Positions 11,474 through 21,620 of a stretch of 64,000 bases of DNA are shown piece after piece. Position 1 is the first letter of the stretch; each line of letters begins with the position of its first letter. The stretch lies in contig NZ_JAHUTT010000002.1 of NCBI RefSeq assembly GCF_019209865.1, forward strand, positions 81,276 through 145,275. The letters run 5' to 3'. This DNA is from Shewanella sp. NIFS-20-20 (GTDB taxonomy: Bacteria; Pseudomonadota; Gammaproteobacteria; Enterobacterales; Shewanellaceae). The position numbers and the translations under genes are program-made. The notes beneath the pieces were generated by a model. That model did no database searches. It had not been told where the DNA came from and saw only the letters and a list, made by a program, of their open reading frames with translations.

Positions 11474-12166
11474 ATGAAAATCGGTATTATTGGCGCAATG
11501 GAGCCCGAAGTGGTGCACTTGATAGCCGCCCTCAATGACAGCGTCTCTCACACTATTGCAGGCATTGATTTTGTTGAGGGTGAACTCAACGGCAAACAAG
11601 TCATCGTCACTCGCAGTGGCATTGGTAAGGTCGCGGCCAGCATAGCCACCACTTTATTAATCGACCGTTTTGCCCCTGATGCCGTGATCAACACCGGCAG
11701 TGCGGGTGGCTTTGTCGATACCTTAGCCATTGGCGATATCGTTATTTCGAGCGAAGTCCGCCATCACGATGTCGATGTAACGGCATTTGGTTATGAAATC
11801 GGGCAAATGGCGCAACAACCGGCGGCGTTTATTGCTGATGCCAACTTAGTTGCTGCCGCCAAAGCGGCCATCGCCGAGCTGGGTGAAGTGCAAGCCATTG
11901 AAGGCTTAATTACCACTGGTGATAGCTTCATTTGTGATCCCGCCCGCACCAAAATCATGTTGGAGCACTTCCCGACGATGGCAGCCTGTGAAATGGAAGG
12001 CGCAGCGATTGCGCAGACATGTCACCAGTTCAAGGTTCCGTTCGTGGTCATCCGCTCATTAAGCGATAACGCCAATAATGACTCGCCCGTGGACTTCGAT
12101 GCTTACATAGTCAAAGCCGGATATCACTCGGCATTAATGGTGATGGCGCTCTTAAAACAGCTCTAA
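11474..12166 (+). CDS. mtnN: 5'-methylthioadenosine/S-adenosylhomocysteine nucleosidase
   Basis: Hydrolyses MTA, S-adenosylhomocysteine and 5'-deoxyadenosine to adenine and the thioribose, and supplies the autoinducer-2 precursor route. The 230-residue protein aligns from [12 protein letters not shown] (catalytic Glu region) to [10 protein letters not shown] with the catalytic Asp. Three consecutive ATG codons occur; the third (MKIGIIG, as in E. coli) is chosen because the AAGG ribosome-binding site is then seven to eight bases away. It begins a run of closely packed genes through the TRIC-type protein. Confidence 0.96.
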   Translation: MKIGIIGAMEPEVVHLIAALNDSVSHTIAGIDFVEGELNGKQVIVTRSGIGKVAASIATTLLIDRFAPDAVINTGSAGGFVDTLAIGDIVISSEVRHHDVDVTAFGYEIGQMAQQPAAFIADANLVAAAKAAIAELGEVQAIEGLITTGDSFICDPARTKIMLEHFPTMAACEMEGAAIAQTCHQFKVPFVVIRSLSDNANNDSPVDFDAYIVKAGYHSALMVMALLKQL

Positions 12167-12182
12167 TCCCATAGAGAAGATT

Positions 12183-13163
12183 ATGGATAATCAGGTCATC
12201 AATACCTTACTCACCCAAGACGCCGAACTCATCGGCAGCTTTGCCATGGTGTTGGTGACCTTAGTCCTAGCCTACCAATTCCCCTTATCCCCAGCATGGA
12301 CGCCGACTTACTATTGGCAAAGATTAGCCCGCAGTTTAGCTGACAAAACCTGTCGCCCGACCAACTCGCGCTTTCAGCAAAATCTTGCCGGCACCTTGGC
12401 CGCCTTACTCTTGATCGTCCCCTTTTGGTTAATCATGGTGTTATTGCCGACTCTGGCCTATTACCCCTGGTTTTTTGAAGGCATCATTCTGTATATCAGC
12501 TTGATTGGGGTCCAAGTCAACCGCGTGGCCACAGCGATTCAAACGCAATTATTAGTGGGCAATAAAGCATTAGCTAAGTTACAACTGCACTCGTTAGTGA
12601 ATGTCGATACCCAAGCCTTATCGGTCATTGGCATCAGTAAACTCACCATTGAATCACAACTCACCACTCCGGCTCGTACTTTACTCACCTGTCTATGCTA
12701 CTTTCCTATCGGTGGGGTGGCCTTGGTGCTCTTGGCCAGAATGGTCAATGAACTTGCATTTTGCTGGCCAATTCAACACCCGAGGTATCACGCCTTTGCT
12801 CAGTCGATTACTCGCCTCAATCGAGTATTGCAATGGTTACCCGAGCTGGTGTGGCAATGGGTGATGGCCATCTTGAATCATCAAAGCTTACCTCTCAAAG
12901 CACTGGCGAGCACCCGCGGCGAGTCACAACTGCCCACAAGCCTCACCATCGGGGCTCGCAGTTTAACCACGCGCTTAGGCGGACCTGTGATGTTTGATGG
13001 CCATAAAGTGTCTAGGACAAAAATTGATTACGGCACTGAGCCCTATGCCGCGACCATCGCCCAAGCCGCGAGCTTGGTGCGACGCAGCCAACTATTTATC
13101 ATCTGTTTATGCAGCAGCTTACCACTGGTGTGGATCTCGCTGCGTGTAATCGCTAGCTCATAG
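12183..13163 (+). CDS. CobD/CbiB family membrane protein
   Basis: Integral membrane protein of 326 residues with about five hydrophobic segments and the general CobD/CbiB pattern (GGPVMFDGHKVSRTKIDYG near the C-terminus). CobD/CbiB attaches the aminopropanol arm to cobyric acid in cobalamin synthesis. No other cobalamin genes are nearby, and in Shewanella this family member stands alone, so the assignment is to the fold family rather than to proven cobinamide synthesis. It starts 16 bases after mtnN. Confidence 0.7.
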   Translation: MDNQVINTLLTQDAELIGSFAMVLVTLVLAYQFPLSPAWTPTYYWQRLARSLADKTCRPTNSRFQQNLAGTLAALLLIVPFWLIMVLLPTLAYYPWFFEGIILYISLIGVQVNRVATAIQTQLLVGNKALAKLQLHSLVNVDTQALSVIGISKLTIESQLTTPARTLLTCLCYFPIGGVALVLLARMVNELAFCWPIQHPRYHAFAQSITRLNRVLQWLPELVWQWVMAILNHQSLPLKALASTRGESQLPTSLTIGARSLTTRLGGPVMFDGHKVSRTKIDYGTEPYAATIAQAASLVRRSQLFIICLCSSLPLVWISLRVIASS

Positions 13164-13171
13164 GACGCGTT

Positions 13172-13564
13172 ATGCTCATCGATGTTGCTCCCTTGTCTTT
13201 AACGACACCGGCATTATTATTTCCAGCGATTTCTTTATTGTTGCTAGCCTACACCAATCGATTTTTCTCGTTAGCCGCGCTGATTCGTAATTTCAGTGGC
13301 AGTAAGGTGCCGGTACAACAAGCTCAAATTAAAAACTTGCGGCAACGCATCAGCCTGATCCGCCGCATGCAAGAAGCGGGCGTTCTCAGTTTTGCCCTGT
13401 GCGTACTGAGTATGATGATGATTTATTTAGGCTTTAATAAGAGTGGTTCTTTGGTGTTCGGCGCCAGTTTATTGTTGCTCTTGTATTCGTTAATTTTATC
13501 TGTGGTTGAAATCCGTATTTCAGTGGATGCCTTGAATATTCATTTAAAGGAAATGAGCCAATAA
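13172..13564 (+). CDS. DUF2721 membrane protein
   Basis: Small membrane protein of 130 residues with three hydrophobic segments (about 10-30, 73-92 and 97-118) and a basic cytosolic loop (RQRISLIRRMQEAG) characteristic of the DUF2721 family. Function is unknown. The stop codon overlaps the next start by one base (TAATG), so translation is probably coupled to the TRIC-type gene. Confidence 0.75.
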   Translation: MLIDVAPLSLTTPALLFPAISLLLLAYTNRFFSLAALIRNFSGSKVPVQQAQIKNLRQRISLIRRMQEAGVLSFALCVLSMMMIYLGFNKSGSLVFGASLLLLLYSLILSVVEIRISVDALNIHLKEMSQ

Positions 13565-14199
13565 TGATGACGCACGTCAGTTGGATCTATGTCTTTGATA
13601 TGGCTGGTACCGCAGTGTTTGCACTCACCGGAGCCTTAGCTGCCGCAAAACATCGTATGGACCCATTTGGGGTGATCGTACTGGCCGCCGTCACTGCCGT
13701 TGGCGGCGGTAGCATCCGCGATGCCTTGATTGGCGCAACGCCTGTGTTTTGGTTAACTGATAGTAATTACCTGATTTGTATATTACTAACCGTATTTATG
13801 ACACGATTAATGGTTCGCTATCCCGCCAAAATTAACCCGTTATTGCTGCCAATCGCCGATGCCTTTGGCTTAGCATTATTTACTATCATCGGGGTTGAAA
13901 AAGCACTGGATTATGGTATTTCTGGGATGGGAAGTGTGGTGATGGGCTTGATCACTGGCGTTGGAGGCGGCATTATTCGAGACATGTTATGCCGCAAAGT
14001 ACCGTTAGTACTGCGCAGCGAGATTTATGCTACCGCTGCAATACTCGGCGCCATCACTTACAGCCTAGGTGTTAGCTTGGCGATGCCTAATACCCTTGCC
14101 ACTGTGCTGGCCATGTTGGTGACCTTAAGCATTCGTTTAGCCGCCATTCGCTGGAACTTAAGCTTGCCGGCGTTTAATACTGACTCGAAGAGATTTTAG
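13564..14199 (+). CDS. Trimeric intracellular cation (TRIC) channel family protein
   Basis: Protein of 211 residues with the duplicated three-helix unit of the bacterial TRIC/YicG family. The paired glycine-rich motifs are visible as AVGGGSIRDALIG and GVGGGIIRDMLCR in the two repeats. Bacterial members are homotrimeric potassium-permeable channels; in the older literature they are UPF0126 or glycine transporter-like proteins. It overlaps the DUF2721 stop and is followed one base later by the NTF2-like gene. Confidence 0.85.
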   Translation: MMTHVSWIYVFDMAGTAVFALTGALAAAKHRMDPFGVIVLAAVTAVGGGSIRDALIGATPVFWLTDSNYLICILLTVFMTRLMVRYPAKINPLLLPIADAFGLALFTIIGVEKALDYGISGMGSVVMGLITGVGGGIIRDMLCRKVPLVLRSEIYATAAILGAITYSLGVSLAMPNTLATVLAMLVTLSIRLAAIRWNLSLPAFNTDSKRF

Positions 14200-14200
14200 T

Positions 14201-14671
14201 GTGAAATTTTTGTACTTCATTTTGCTAGTTGTCAGTGGCCCGTTATGGGCGAGTGGGGAAATGCCACAAGAGCAGCAACTGGCCATGACCTATATGCAGG
14301 CCTTATCCGAACATAACTATGAAGCTCTCTATAGTTTTTATGATAGGGAAACTGTCTTTAATGACCGCACCGCTGGACGTGAATATATTGGTGAACGCCA
14401 TATTATTGAGTTTCTCAAACGTGCTCATCAAGGGGTGCTTGAATATGGCTTCAATGTCGAGCATATGTACAATTCAGGCTCGTTAGTCGTGATGATCGGG
14501 AGTTACCAGTTCAAAGGCCCAGGCGATCTGTTTGGCAAACCTGGCAAAATCATTAATATCGCGATCCCAGGCGTTACCACACTCAAGTTAGACATGGTGA
14601 CAGAGCGAGTCAAAGAACACTTAGACTTGATTGATTACCAAACGATGCAAGACCAATTACAAACTCAATAG
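14201..14671 (+). CDS. Exported NTF2-like (SnoaL/ketosteroid isomerase fold) protein
   Basis: Protein of 156 residues starting with GTG, with a short signal peptide (about 18 residues, cleavage after LWAS-G) and a SnoaL-type NTF2-like domain (AMTYMQALSEHNYEALYSFYDRE onward). Such periplasmic domains bind small ligands or act as isomerases; the substrate cannot be read. It follows the TRIC-type gene by one base and is probably the last gene of that operon. Confidence 0.65.
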   Translation: MKFLYFILLVVSGPLWASGEMPQEQQLAMTYMQALSEHNYEALYSFYDRETVFNDRTAGREYIGERHIIEFLKRAHQGVLEYGFNVEHMYNSGSLVVMIGSYQFKGPGDLFGKPGKIINIAIPGVTTLKLDMVTERVKEHLDLIDYQTMQDQLQTQ

Positions 14672-14816
14672 TCCCCACTCCACGCCCGGCTCACGAAGCT
14701 ATTTATTCGCTATCCGTGACGATGGTTATCGTTTGAACTAAATATCATATTTCGGTTGGAACCTATCGCATTCCTGAGAGTCAAAATGGATATTTGATTT
14801 GATAAAATGCTTATAA

Positions 14817-15257
14817 ATGAATTTATTAGCCAACATTTTCAAACCTATGTTGCAGTGGTTAATTCGCGCGATATCGCTGAGCATAGCCTTAGTTATACCC
14901 CAGTATGGTGTCGCGGCCACGCCCGCCGCCAATGACCCAATTGTCGTGTCATTCGCCCTAAGACCCGTGCATCATTTCAACCAACGACTGGATGACGCAC
15001 AACAGCTAGGCAAACCCTGGGCACAGTCACCACAACAAATCGCTAAAATCTATGCGGGCCAATCCTTTGAGACCATCAAGCACAACATTGAAGGCCAGTA
15101 TCATGACTACTATTTACTGAGCCCAGCCACGAAGGAAGAGCCGCAAATGTTGTTAATCGTGACTCTCGACAGTCAACACGGCTGGCATCTTCACCGAGCC
15201 AGTTTAAGCTGGCGTTGTCAATCTCAAGCGGTGTTCTCAACTCAAGCCTGCCAATAA
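14817..15257 (+). CDS. Hypothetical exported protein
   Basis: Unrecognised 146-residue protein. An N-terminal hydrophobic stretch (residues 12-33, ending GVAATPAAN) looks like a signal peptide. The mature part contains an HHFNQRLDDAQQLGKPW segment and two cysteines near the C-terminus (WRCQSQ, TQACQ) that may pair in the periplasm. It stands alone between the NTF2-like gene and a bidirectional hairpin. No family is assigned. Confidence 0.6.
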   Translation: MNLLANIFKPMLQWLIRAISLSIALVIPQYGVAATPAANDPIVVSFALRPVHHFNQRLDDAQQLGKPWAQSPQQIAKIYAGQSFETIKHNIEGQYHDYYLLSPATKEEPQMLLIVTLDSQHGWHLHRASLSWRCQSQAVFSTQACQ

Positions 15258-15259
15258 CA

Positions 15260-15286
15260 ACAATGCCAGCGAACTGCTGGCATTGT
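15260..15286. terminator. Shared hairpin between convergent genes
   Basis: Eleven-base-pair inverted repeat ACAATGCCAGC / GCTGGCATTGT with loop GAACT, placed between the exported protein and tyrS, which converge. There is no strong T-run on either side, so function as a terminator is inferred from position. Confidence 0.6.
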
Positions 15287-15305
15287 GAGGTTTAAATGGC
15301 TTAGC

Positions 15306-16502
15306 TTATGCCAAGGTCACCTTAGCAAATTTGCGCTTACCCACTTGCAATACACACACCATGGGCGCGCTAAGCTGCAACTTGGTGTCTTCAAGCTTTT
15401 GACCGTCCATCTTGACTGCGCCTTGTTTGATCATGCGCATAGCGTCAGACGTCGAACCCACTAAGCCTGCGTCTTTAAGTACATTGGCAATGGCCATACC
15501 GTCACCGGCGGCTAAGGTCACTTCCTCGATATCCTCAGGGATAGCGCCCTTCTGAAAACGAGCCACAAAGTTTTCCAAGGCTTTGACGGCCGCTGCGTCG
15601 TCATGGAAGCGAGCGATGATCTCTTGAGCTAACGCCACTTTAGCATCACGAGGATTAGCCCCTGCCGCGACATCGGCTTTGAGCTGTTCAATGTCGGTCA
15701 AAGGACGGAAAGACAACAACTCATAGTAACGCCACATCAACTCATCAGAAATCGACATGATTTTACCGAACATCTCATCCGGCGCTTCACTGACGCCAAT
15801 ATAGTTGTGCGCCGACTTAGACATTTTCTTCACGCCGTCTAAGCCTTCGAGCAATGGCATCATGATCACTGTCTGCGGCTTTTGGCCGGCAGACTTTTGC
15901 AATTCACGGCCCATCAACAAGTTAAATTTCTGGTCGGTACCGCCTAACTCAACGTCAGCTTCTAAGGCAACCGAATCATAGCCTTGCAACAATGGGTACA
16001 TAAACTCATGAATGGCAATGGATTGACCGCCAGCATAACGCTTTTTAAAGTCATCGCGTTCCATCATGCGAGCCACGGTTTGCTGAGACGCTAAGCGGAT
16101 CATGCCCGCAGCTCCTAAGCTTTCAAGCCAACTTGAGTTGAACTCGATTCGAGTTTTGGCCGGATCTAAAATTTTATAGACTTGCTCTTTATAAGTTTCA
16201 GCATTCGCGAGCACTTGGTCACGGGTCAGCGGCGGGCGAGTGCTATTTTTGCCTGAAGGATCACCCACCATGCCAGTGAAGTCACCAATTAAGAAAATAA
16301 CCTCATGACCCAGCTCCTGAAAAGTACGCATTTTATTCAGAATAACTGTATGACCAAGATGAATATCAGGCGCGGTCGGATCGGCGCCTAATTTAATCCG
16401 TAACGGCCGCCCTTCTTTCAGTTTTTCCAGCAGATCTGCTTCCAGCAAAATCTCATCTGTACCACGTTTAATTTCTGCCAATACTTGGTCTAAATCCGCC
16501 AT
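15306..16502 (-). CDS. tyrS: Tyrosyl-tRNA synthetase
   Basis: Class I aminoacyl-tRNA synthetase charging tRNA-Tyr. The HIGH-type motif appears as HLGHT (near residue 48) and KMSKS as KKMSKSAHN; an S4 RNA-binding domain occupies the last 65 residues. At 398 residues it is of the shorter TyrS/TyrZ type rather than the 424-residue E. coli type, as is usual in Shewanella. It converges with the exported protein and diverges from the M23 peptidase gene. Confidence 0.96.
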   Translation of the reverse strand: MADLDQVLAEIKRGTDEILLEADLLEKLKEGRPLRIKLGADPTAPDIHLGHTVILNKMRTFQELGHEVIFLIGDFTGMVGDPSGKNSTRPPLTRDQVLANAETYKEQVYKILDPAKTRIEFNSSWLESLGAAGMIRLASQQTVARMMERDDFKKRYAGGQSIAIHEFMYPLLQGYDSVALEADVELGGTDQKFNLLMGRELQKSAGQKPQTVIMMPLLEGLDGVKKMSKSAHNYIGVSEAPDEMFGKIMSISDELMWRYYELLSFRPLTDIEQLKADVAAGANPRDAKVALAQEIIARFHDDAAAVKALENFVARFQKGAIPEDIEEVTLAAGDGMAIANVLKDAGLVGSTSDAMRMIKQGAVKMDGQKLEDTKLQLSAPMVCVLQVGKRKFAKVTLA

Positions 16503-16625
16503 TGCCGCCGCTACTCCTCAGAGCCAAAAAAATCAAAAGAGCTATGTTACTTGTTAGCCTGAGCAAATGAAAGTGTGTACACTAACTCTAGAGTCGCTAT
16601 TCACCGGAATTTGGTATCTGCATCA

Positions 16626-18047
16626 ATGGCAAAGCTTATTACCCTGATCAAACTGTTACCCAAAATGCACCAAATATTGCTCAGTTTGTTATTGTTGATC
16701 ATCTTAGTAATATTTATGTTGCCAGCAGAGCAGTCTACGGCCAGCCAACAAGCGCATAAATCCGTGTCCCAAACAGACCAGCCACAGGCATTTGATACCC
16801 CCTTGGCATTTCGCGCGCCAACGCCCCCCGGTGCCAGCACGCCAACCGCATTACTCACGGCCAGAGATCAAGCCCCAGCCATCGCTGACACCCCGGCGCT
16901 AGCGACGGATACACCCGAGTTAGTCACCGAGTTTGGACCACAATTAAATAGTCAACAGGTAACGGTTAAGCCCGGCGATACCTTAGCGGCGATTTTTCAA
17001 CGTGCCGGTTACAGTGCACGCGATGTATATGATATTACCCAAGTTAAGTCTGCCAAGCCTTACCTGTTAAAGTTAATGCCCGGCGACACCCTAATATTAT
17101 TCAGTGATGAAGACGGCAAATTAGCCGGCCTTGACCGCCAAATTGATGCCATCAGCACCCTGCTTATCCGCAAACAATTCGATGGTAAATTTAGCGCCGA
17201 GGTAGAGACTAAATCGGTAGAGCGCCGGCAGCGCTTTGCCCATGCCACTATTAAATCCAATTTTTGGAATGCTGCAGTCAGCGCCGGATTATCGCCAGGG
17301 CAAATCATGGAATTGGCCAACCTCTTTGGTTGGGATATCGATTTTGCGCTTGATCTGCGTGCCGGTGATAGCTTCACCTTAATTTATGACGATGAATATG
17401 CCGACGGTGAGTTTCTGCGCAGTGGCGACATATTAGCGGCCGAATTTGTTAACCAAGGGGATCGCTACACTGCGGTTCGATATACCGATGGCCAATATTA
17501 TTCCGAATCTGGCAACAGCATGCGTAAGGCATTTTTACGCTCCCCAGTGGATTTTAAATACGTCAGCTCCAACTTTAACCCCAAACGCTTGCATCCAGTC
17601 ACGGGGCGAGTAAAAGCTCATCGAGGGGTCGACTATGTGGCTGCCGTCGGCACGCCCATTAAAGCCGCGGGCAGCGGACGTGTGATTGAGGCTGGCTATA
17701 ACCAGTACAATGGTAACTATGTCTTTATTAAACATAATGACACCTATACCACCAAGTATTTACACCTCAAGTCGAAAAAGGTGAAGCGTGGCCAAAGCGT
17801 CAAGCAAGGCCAAGTCATCGGTACTTTGGGCGCCACCGGCCGAGTAACAGGGGCTCATTTGCATTACGAGTTCATTGTTAATGGCGTACACCGAAACCCA
17901 AGAACTATCAACTTACCTAAAGCCGAGTCGATTGCGCGTAGCCAAAAACAGGATTTCTTAGTGCTGAGTCAGCAACTGATGGCAAAATTAGGCAAATATC
18001 AATCATCATTACCGGCGCAAACCACGGCGTTAGCCAACGAGAATTAA
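16626..18047 (+). CDS. M23 family murein endopeptidase (MepM/YebA-like)
   Basis: Inner-membrane-anchored peptidoglycan hydrolase of about 473 residues. An N-terminal hydrophobic segment ([15 protein letters not shown]) anchors it; a proline/threonine-rich linker leads to an OapA/LysM-like region ([17 protein letters not shown]) and a C-terminal M23 zinc metallopeptidase with [13 protein letters not shown] (H-x3-D) and GAHLHYEF. MepM orthologues cut cross-links during envelope growth. An in-frame GTG at 16575 would add 17 residues; the internal ATG fits the E. coli protein better. anmK starts one base after the stop, linking wall cleavage and recycling. Confidence 0.9.
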   Translation: MAKLITLIKLLPKMHQILLSLLLLIILVIFMLPAEQSTASQQAHKSVSQTDQPQAFDTPLAFRAPTPPGASTPTALLTARDQAPAIADTPALATDTPELVTEFGPQLNSQQVTVKPGDTLAAIFQRAGYSARDVYDITQVKSAKPYLLKLMPGDTLILFSDEDGKLAGLDRQIDAISTLLIRKQFDGKFSAEVETKSVERRQRFAHATIKSNFWNAAVSAGLSPGQIMELANLFGWDIDFALDLRAGDSFTLIYDDEYADGEFLRSGDILAAEFVNQGDRYTAVRYTDGQYYSESGNSMRKAFLRSPVDFKYVSSNFNPKRLHPVTGRVKAHRGVDYVAAVGTPIKAAGSGRVIEAGYNQYNGNYVFIKHNDTYTTKYLHLKSKKVKRGQSVKQGQVIGTLGATGRVTGAHLHYEFIVNGVHRNPRTINLPKAESIARSQKQDFLVLSQQLMAKLGKYQSSLPAQTTALANEN

Positions 18048-18048
18048 T

Positions 18049-19149
18049 ATGACCGCACTGTATATTGGCATCATGTCAGGCACCAGCATGGATGGTGTTG
18101 ATACCGTCCTCGTTGATTTTAGTGGCACGCCGCAACTAGTCTGCGCTCATAGCGAGGTGATGCCTGATCATTTACGCAAAGGGTTGCAGCGATTGTGCCA
18201 GCCTGCGAGCGATGAAATTAACCGCTTAGGCCGGTTAGATCGCACCGTCGCCGAGTTATGTGCCAAAGCGACCAATGCCCTGCTTAAAAAGGCGGGCGTG
18301 AGTCCTTCCCAAGTCACCGCGATTGGTTGTCATGGTCAAACCATACGACATATGCCCAATCTAGAGGTGAGCTTTACCCTGCAAATTGGCGATCCTAATA
18401 CCTTGGCGGTCTTGACCGGCATTGATGTGATTGCCGATTTTCGCCGCAAGGATATTGCCTTAGGTGGACAAGGCGCCCCACTAGTACCGGCCTTTCATCA
18501 ACAAGTCTTTGCCAGTAAATCGGCGCGAATGATAGTCAACATTGGCGGCATGGCCAATATTACCTATTTACCGGGAAATGCCGAGCAAGTTTTAGGCTTT
18601 GATACCGGACCTGGCAATGTACTTATCGATTATTGGATGCAACAGTGTCATCAGCAACCCTATGACAAAGATGGTGATTTCGCTAAACAAGGCCAGACTG
18701 ACTTGGACCTGTTGCAGCAAATGTTATCCCATAGCTATTTTGCCCAACCTTACCCTAAAAGCACCGGCCGCGAGTTATTTAATCAAGCTTGGTTATCCCA
18801 CCAGCTTGCTGACTTCTCGCATTTAGCCGATGCCGATATCCAGTCAAGCTTACTGGACTTGACCTGCCATAGCATTGCCAACGATATCACCGCCATCGAC
18901 CCTAACGCCCAAGTATTTATTTGTGGCGGCGGTGCGTTTAACGGTGAATTAATGCGTCGATTACAACGACTCTTGCCGAGTCAAGCTGTGCTAACAACCG
19001 AACAGTTAGGGGTATCGCCAACTTGGGTTGAAGCCATCGCCTTTGCATGGTTAGCCTTGCGCTTTAAACAAGGCTTATGCGCCAATTTACCGGCAGTCAC
19101 CGGCGCCAATCGTCCCGGCATATTAGGGGCCCTGTATTGTGCCCAATAA
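18049..19149 (+). CDS. anmK: Anhydro-N-acetylmuramic acid kinase
   Basis: Phosphorylates and opens 1,6-anhydroMurNAc from wall turnover, giving MurNAc-6-phosphate. The N-terminal [12 protein letters not shown] signature is complete, with later [19 protein letters not shown] and [11 protein letters not shown] blocks. At 366 residues the length matches E. coli AnmK (369). It directly follows the M23 peptidase, a functional pairing in cell wall recycling. Confidence 0.96.
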   Translation: MTALYIGIMSGTSMDGVDTVLVDFSGTPQLVCAHSEVMPDHLRKGLQRLCQPASDEINRLGRLDRTVAELCAKATNALLKKAGVSPSQVTAIGCHGQTIRHMPNLEVSFTLQIGDPNTLAVLTGIDVIADFRRKDIALGGQGAPLVPAFHQQVFASKSARMIVNIGGMANITYLPGNAEQVLGFDTGPGNVLIDYWMQQCHQQPYDKDGDFAKQGQTDLDLLQQMLSHSYFAQPYPKSTGRELFNQAWLSHQLADFSHLADADIQSSLLDLTCHSIANDITAIDPNAQVFICGGGAFNGELMRRLQRLLPSQAVLTTEQLGVSPTWVEAIAFAWLALRFKQGLCANLPAVTGANRPGILGALYCAQ

Positions 19150-19187
19150 TCTTCCAGTGTCAGGGGCTAAGTCAGCTGCTAACGCTA

Positions 19188-21362
19188 TTACAGCGCGGGA
19201 TGAGTTAGTTTAATAATATCCCGCTGCGGGACTCCCGCCTCGGTGACAAACAAACGCTTGTTGTGAGTATCGACACTAAAAGAGCCAAAAGAGCTGAGGC
19301 TCGATGGCTCTAATCGGATCAAGGGCGTCAGCTGCTGTTGCTGCAGGTCATAATGGTTAATTTGCTGGTAGTCACTTTGACGGTCTCGAAACCATAAATC
19401 ATTGCCTGAAACTACCCAGTTATAGTCTTCATCAAAAATGCTGTCTGCCACCGCTAATTGCGGTTCACCCACAAACTGCCATCGCCACAGGCCGGGCTTA
19501 TCTCCACGGGTAAAATACAAGGTGTCGCCACTGAACATCCCATGATGTAAATCGATACCAATCCGAGTCGGCGGCGTTTGGGTGTCGAGATCGAAGGCGA
19601 CTAAATTATCTTCGGTGGAGGCATACAAGGTTTTGCCATCGGTAGACCAAAACGGGCGACTATGATCGCGATAAACCGAGCTCACCATCGAGATCCGCCC
19701 AGAGCGAATATTCAATAAGTAGATCCGATTACCAGACCCTTGATCGTCTTGCGCTAAAAAGCTGACTTGTTGACCATCCTCAGACCAACGGGGATAGGCC
19801 ACCCGCCGCTTAAGATCGGTATGTTGCAGCGGATGACTGCCATCAAGATCGCTGGTCCAAATCTCGTAATAGCCGGTTTGATTGGAAATATACACAAGCC
19901 GATGATTTTGGGGTGAATAATGGGCATCACGAGTATTATGCTGTTGATGGAACACTGGAAATGGTGCATAGACATAGTCATTATCGAGCTTGATAGCCGA
20001 CACATTATAGCGCCGTAAATAGTTGGCAAAGACCAGTTCCGTTGATTCCGGAATAAATTTGGGATAACTGATTTGCTCAATCCCTAAGCTGTGAATGTCA
20101 CCACTGTCACTATCGAGTACATAAGCTTGAGTTTGACCTGACTTTTCTTGTGAATAGACGACTCTGCGTCCATCGGGATGCCAACTTACCCCTTGAATAT
20201 CTTCCAAGCCATTAGTCAAACGCTGCTCAGTCTGAGTGGCGAGATCATAGACAATAATATCTTCGGAAATGTTACTAAAACGCCGCGCAATGGCTAAGCG
20301 CGTACCATCGGGGCTAAACGCCATATCACGGTCACGGTAACCGCAATCTTGCTCACAAGATAAACGCTGATAATTAAAATTTTCATCGTCTAAATCCACT
20401 AAATATATGCCACTTACCTCGCTGTTATCTAGGCTTGAAATAATGGCTAAACGGCGACCATCAGGACTGATACTTAGGGCTGAGTTAGTGCTTGAGCAAG
20501 GCAAAATTTGCTCTGTTTCTCCGGTGGCTAAAATAAAACGAGTGAACCAGCATTGGTGTAAACTGCGACTGGCGTAATAGATGCTGCTGTCATCGATACT
20601 CCAAATGGCGCGATATTCTCGGCTACTATCTGAGGTCAGTCGCCGCACGGAAGCCTCTTCATCTGTTAATGATTTCAGATAAAGATTAGCCGACTTACCG
20701 GGCTGATAGGCACCATAGACCAGCCAGCGATGATCATGAGATACCTCCGGGAATCGCTCCGAACCGGGGTCATGGGTTAACGTCGTTAAGGTCGGTGTAG
20801 CCAGCTGTTGGTAATCCCCCCATAAGTGATAACAGGTCCATGCCAACCAACTCACGAGCACCACAACCAGACCACGAATATGCCAAGGCCTAAGCCAAGC
20901 AAGCTTAGTGACCATAACGGTCGGCATCTCAGGGACAGTGTCACTCACCGGCGGGCGAACAACATCGAGGGCCAGACGATAACCCCGTTTTCGTACGGTC
21001 GCAATGGCATCATTGGCGGGGGTCAGTTCTGCTAACTGTTGACGTAAGTGCCATATGGCATTGGTCAGCGCTTTTTCACCGACGTATTGATTGCCATCCC
21101 AAATTTGCAAGATGAGCTGATCACGACTAACGACCTCGGGCGCCGCCGCAGCTAACGCACACAACAACTCCATAAATTTGGCTTGCAAACTGACCGTAAG
21201 CGTCGGCTCGGGTAAACTGTCTTGATCTTGGCTCGCCAGCACAGGTTCACTTGGATAAAAGTGTAAGCAATGCTCATTCGGTACCACTTTACAGCTCATC
21301 GGCTGCATGAGGTCGCTGCCAAGATCTCGTAACCAGAATTCGGTTGTTATGATTGTTGTCAT
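19188..21362 (-). CDS. Membrane-bound winged-helix regulator with TolB-like beta-propeller
   Basis: CadC-like one-component regulator of about 724 residues. The N-terminal OmpR-type winged helix (residues about 40-130, with VSRDQLILQIWDGNQYVGEKALTNAI and TVRKRGYRL) is cytosolic, one transmembrane helix follows (about 165-185), and the periplasmic part is built from TolB/WD40-like repeats (HDHRWLVY, SPDGTRLAIA, HPDGRRVVYS). Such proteins sense periplasmic ligands and directly bind DNA. It is divergent from the S9 peptidase and phosphatase genes and may control them. Alternative GTG start at 21371. Confidence 0.82.
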   Translation of the reverse strand: MTTIITTEFWLRDLGSDLMQPMSCKVVPNEHCLHFYPSEPVLASQDQDSLPEPTLTVSLQAKFMELLCALAAAAPEVVSRDQLILQIWDGNQYVGEKALTNAIWHLRQQLAELTPANDAIATVRKRGYRLALDVVRPPVSDTVPEMPTVMVTKLAWLRPWHIRGLVVVLVSWLAWTCYHLWGDYQQLATPTLTTLTHDPGSERFPEVSHDHRWLVYGAYQPGKSANLYLKSLTDEEASVRRLTSDSSREYRAIWSIDDSSIYYASRSLHQCWFTRFILATGETEQILPCSSTNSALSISPDGRRLAIISSLDNSEVSGIYLVDLDDENFNYQRLSCEQDCGYRDRDMAFSPDGTRLAIARRFSNISEDIIVYDLATQTEQRLTNGLEDIQGVSWHPDGRRVVYSQEKSGQTQAYVLDSDSGDIHSLGIEQISYPKFIPESTELVFANYLRRYNVSAIKLDNDYVYAPFPVFHQQHNTRDAHYSPQNHRLVYISNQTGYYEIWTSDLDGSHPLQHTDLKRRVAYPRWSEDGQQVSFLAQDDQGSGNRIYLLNIRSGRISMVSSVYRDHSRPFWSTDGKTLYASTEDNLVAFDLDTQTPPTRIGIDLHHGMFSGDTLYFTRGDKPGLWRWQFVGEPQLAVADSIFDEDYNWVVSGNDLWFRDRQSDYQQINHYDLQQQQLTPLIRLEPSSLSSFGSFSVDTHNKRLFVTEAGVPQRDIIKLTHPAL

Positions 21363-21620
21363 CCAAATCACCCATCATTACCACACATCTTTGCCACTCA
21401 AAATTAACATTCACAGCAAATGTAAGCAACTAATAATTAAAGGAATAGATGTTTAGTAGAGATTTAAACAGGCTAAAAGTGACTCTCACTTAGTTGTTGT
21501 TATTGCCAATATTCTTTACAAGGGATCAGCCATTAACATTAATCTTGATCGGCGTAACTATCAAGACGATGTCCGGCACTCGTTCCGACACAGTTTTACT
21601 TCGACTCAAGGTGACCTTGT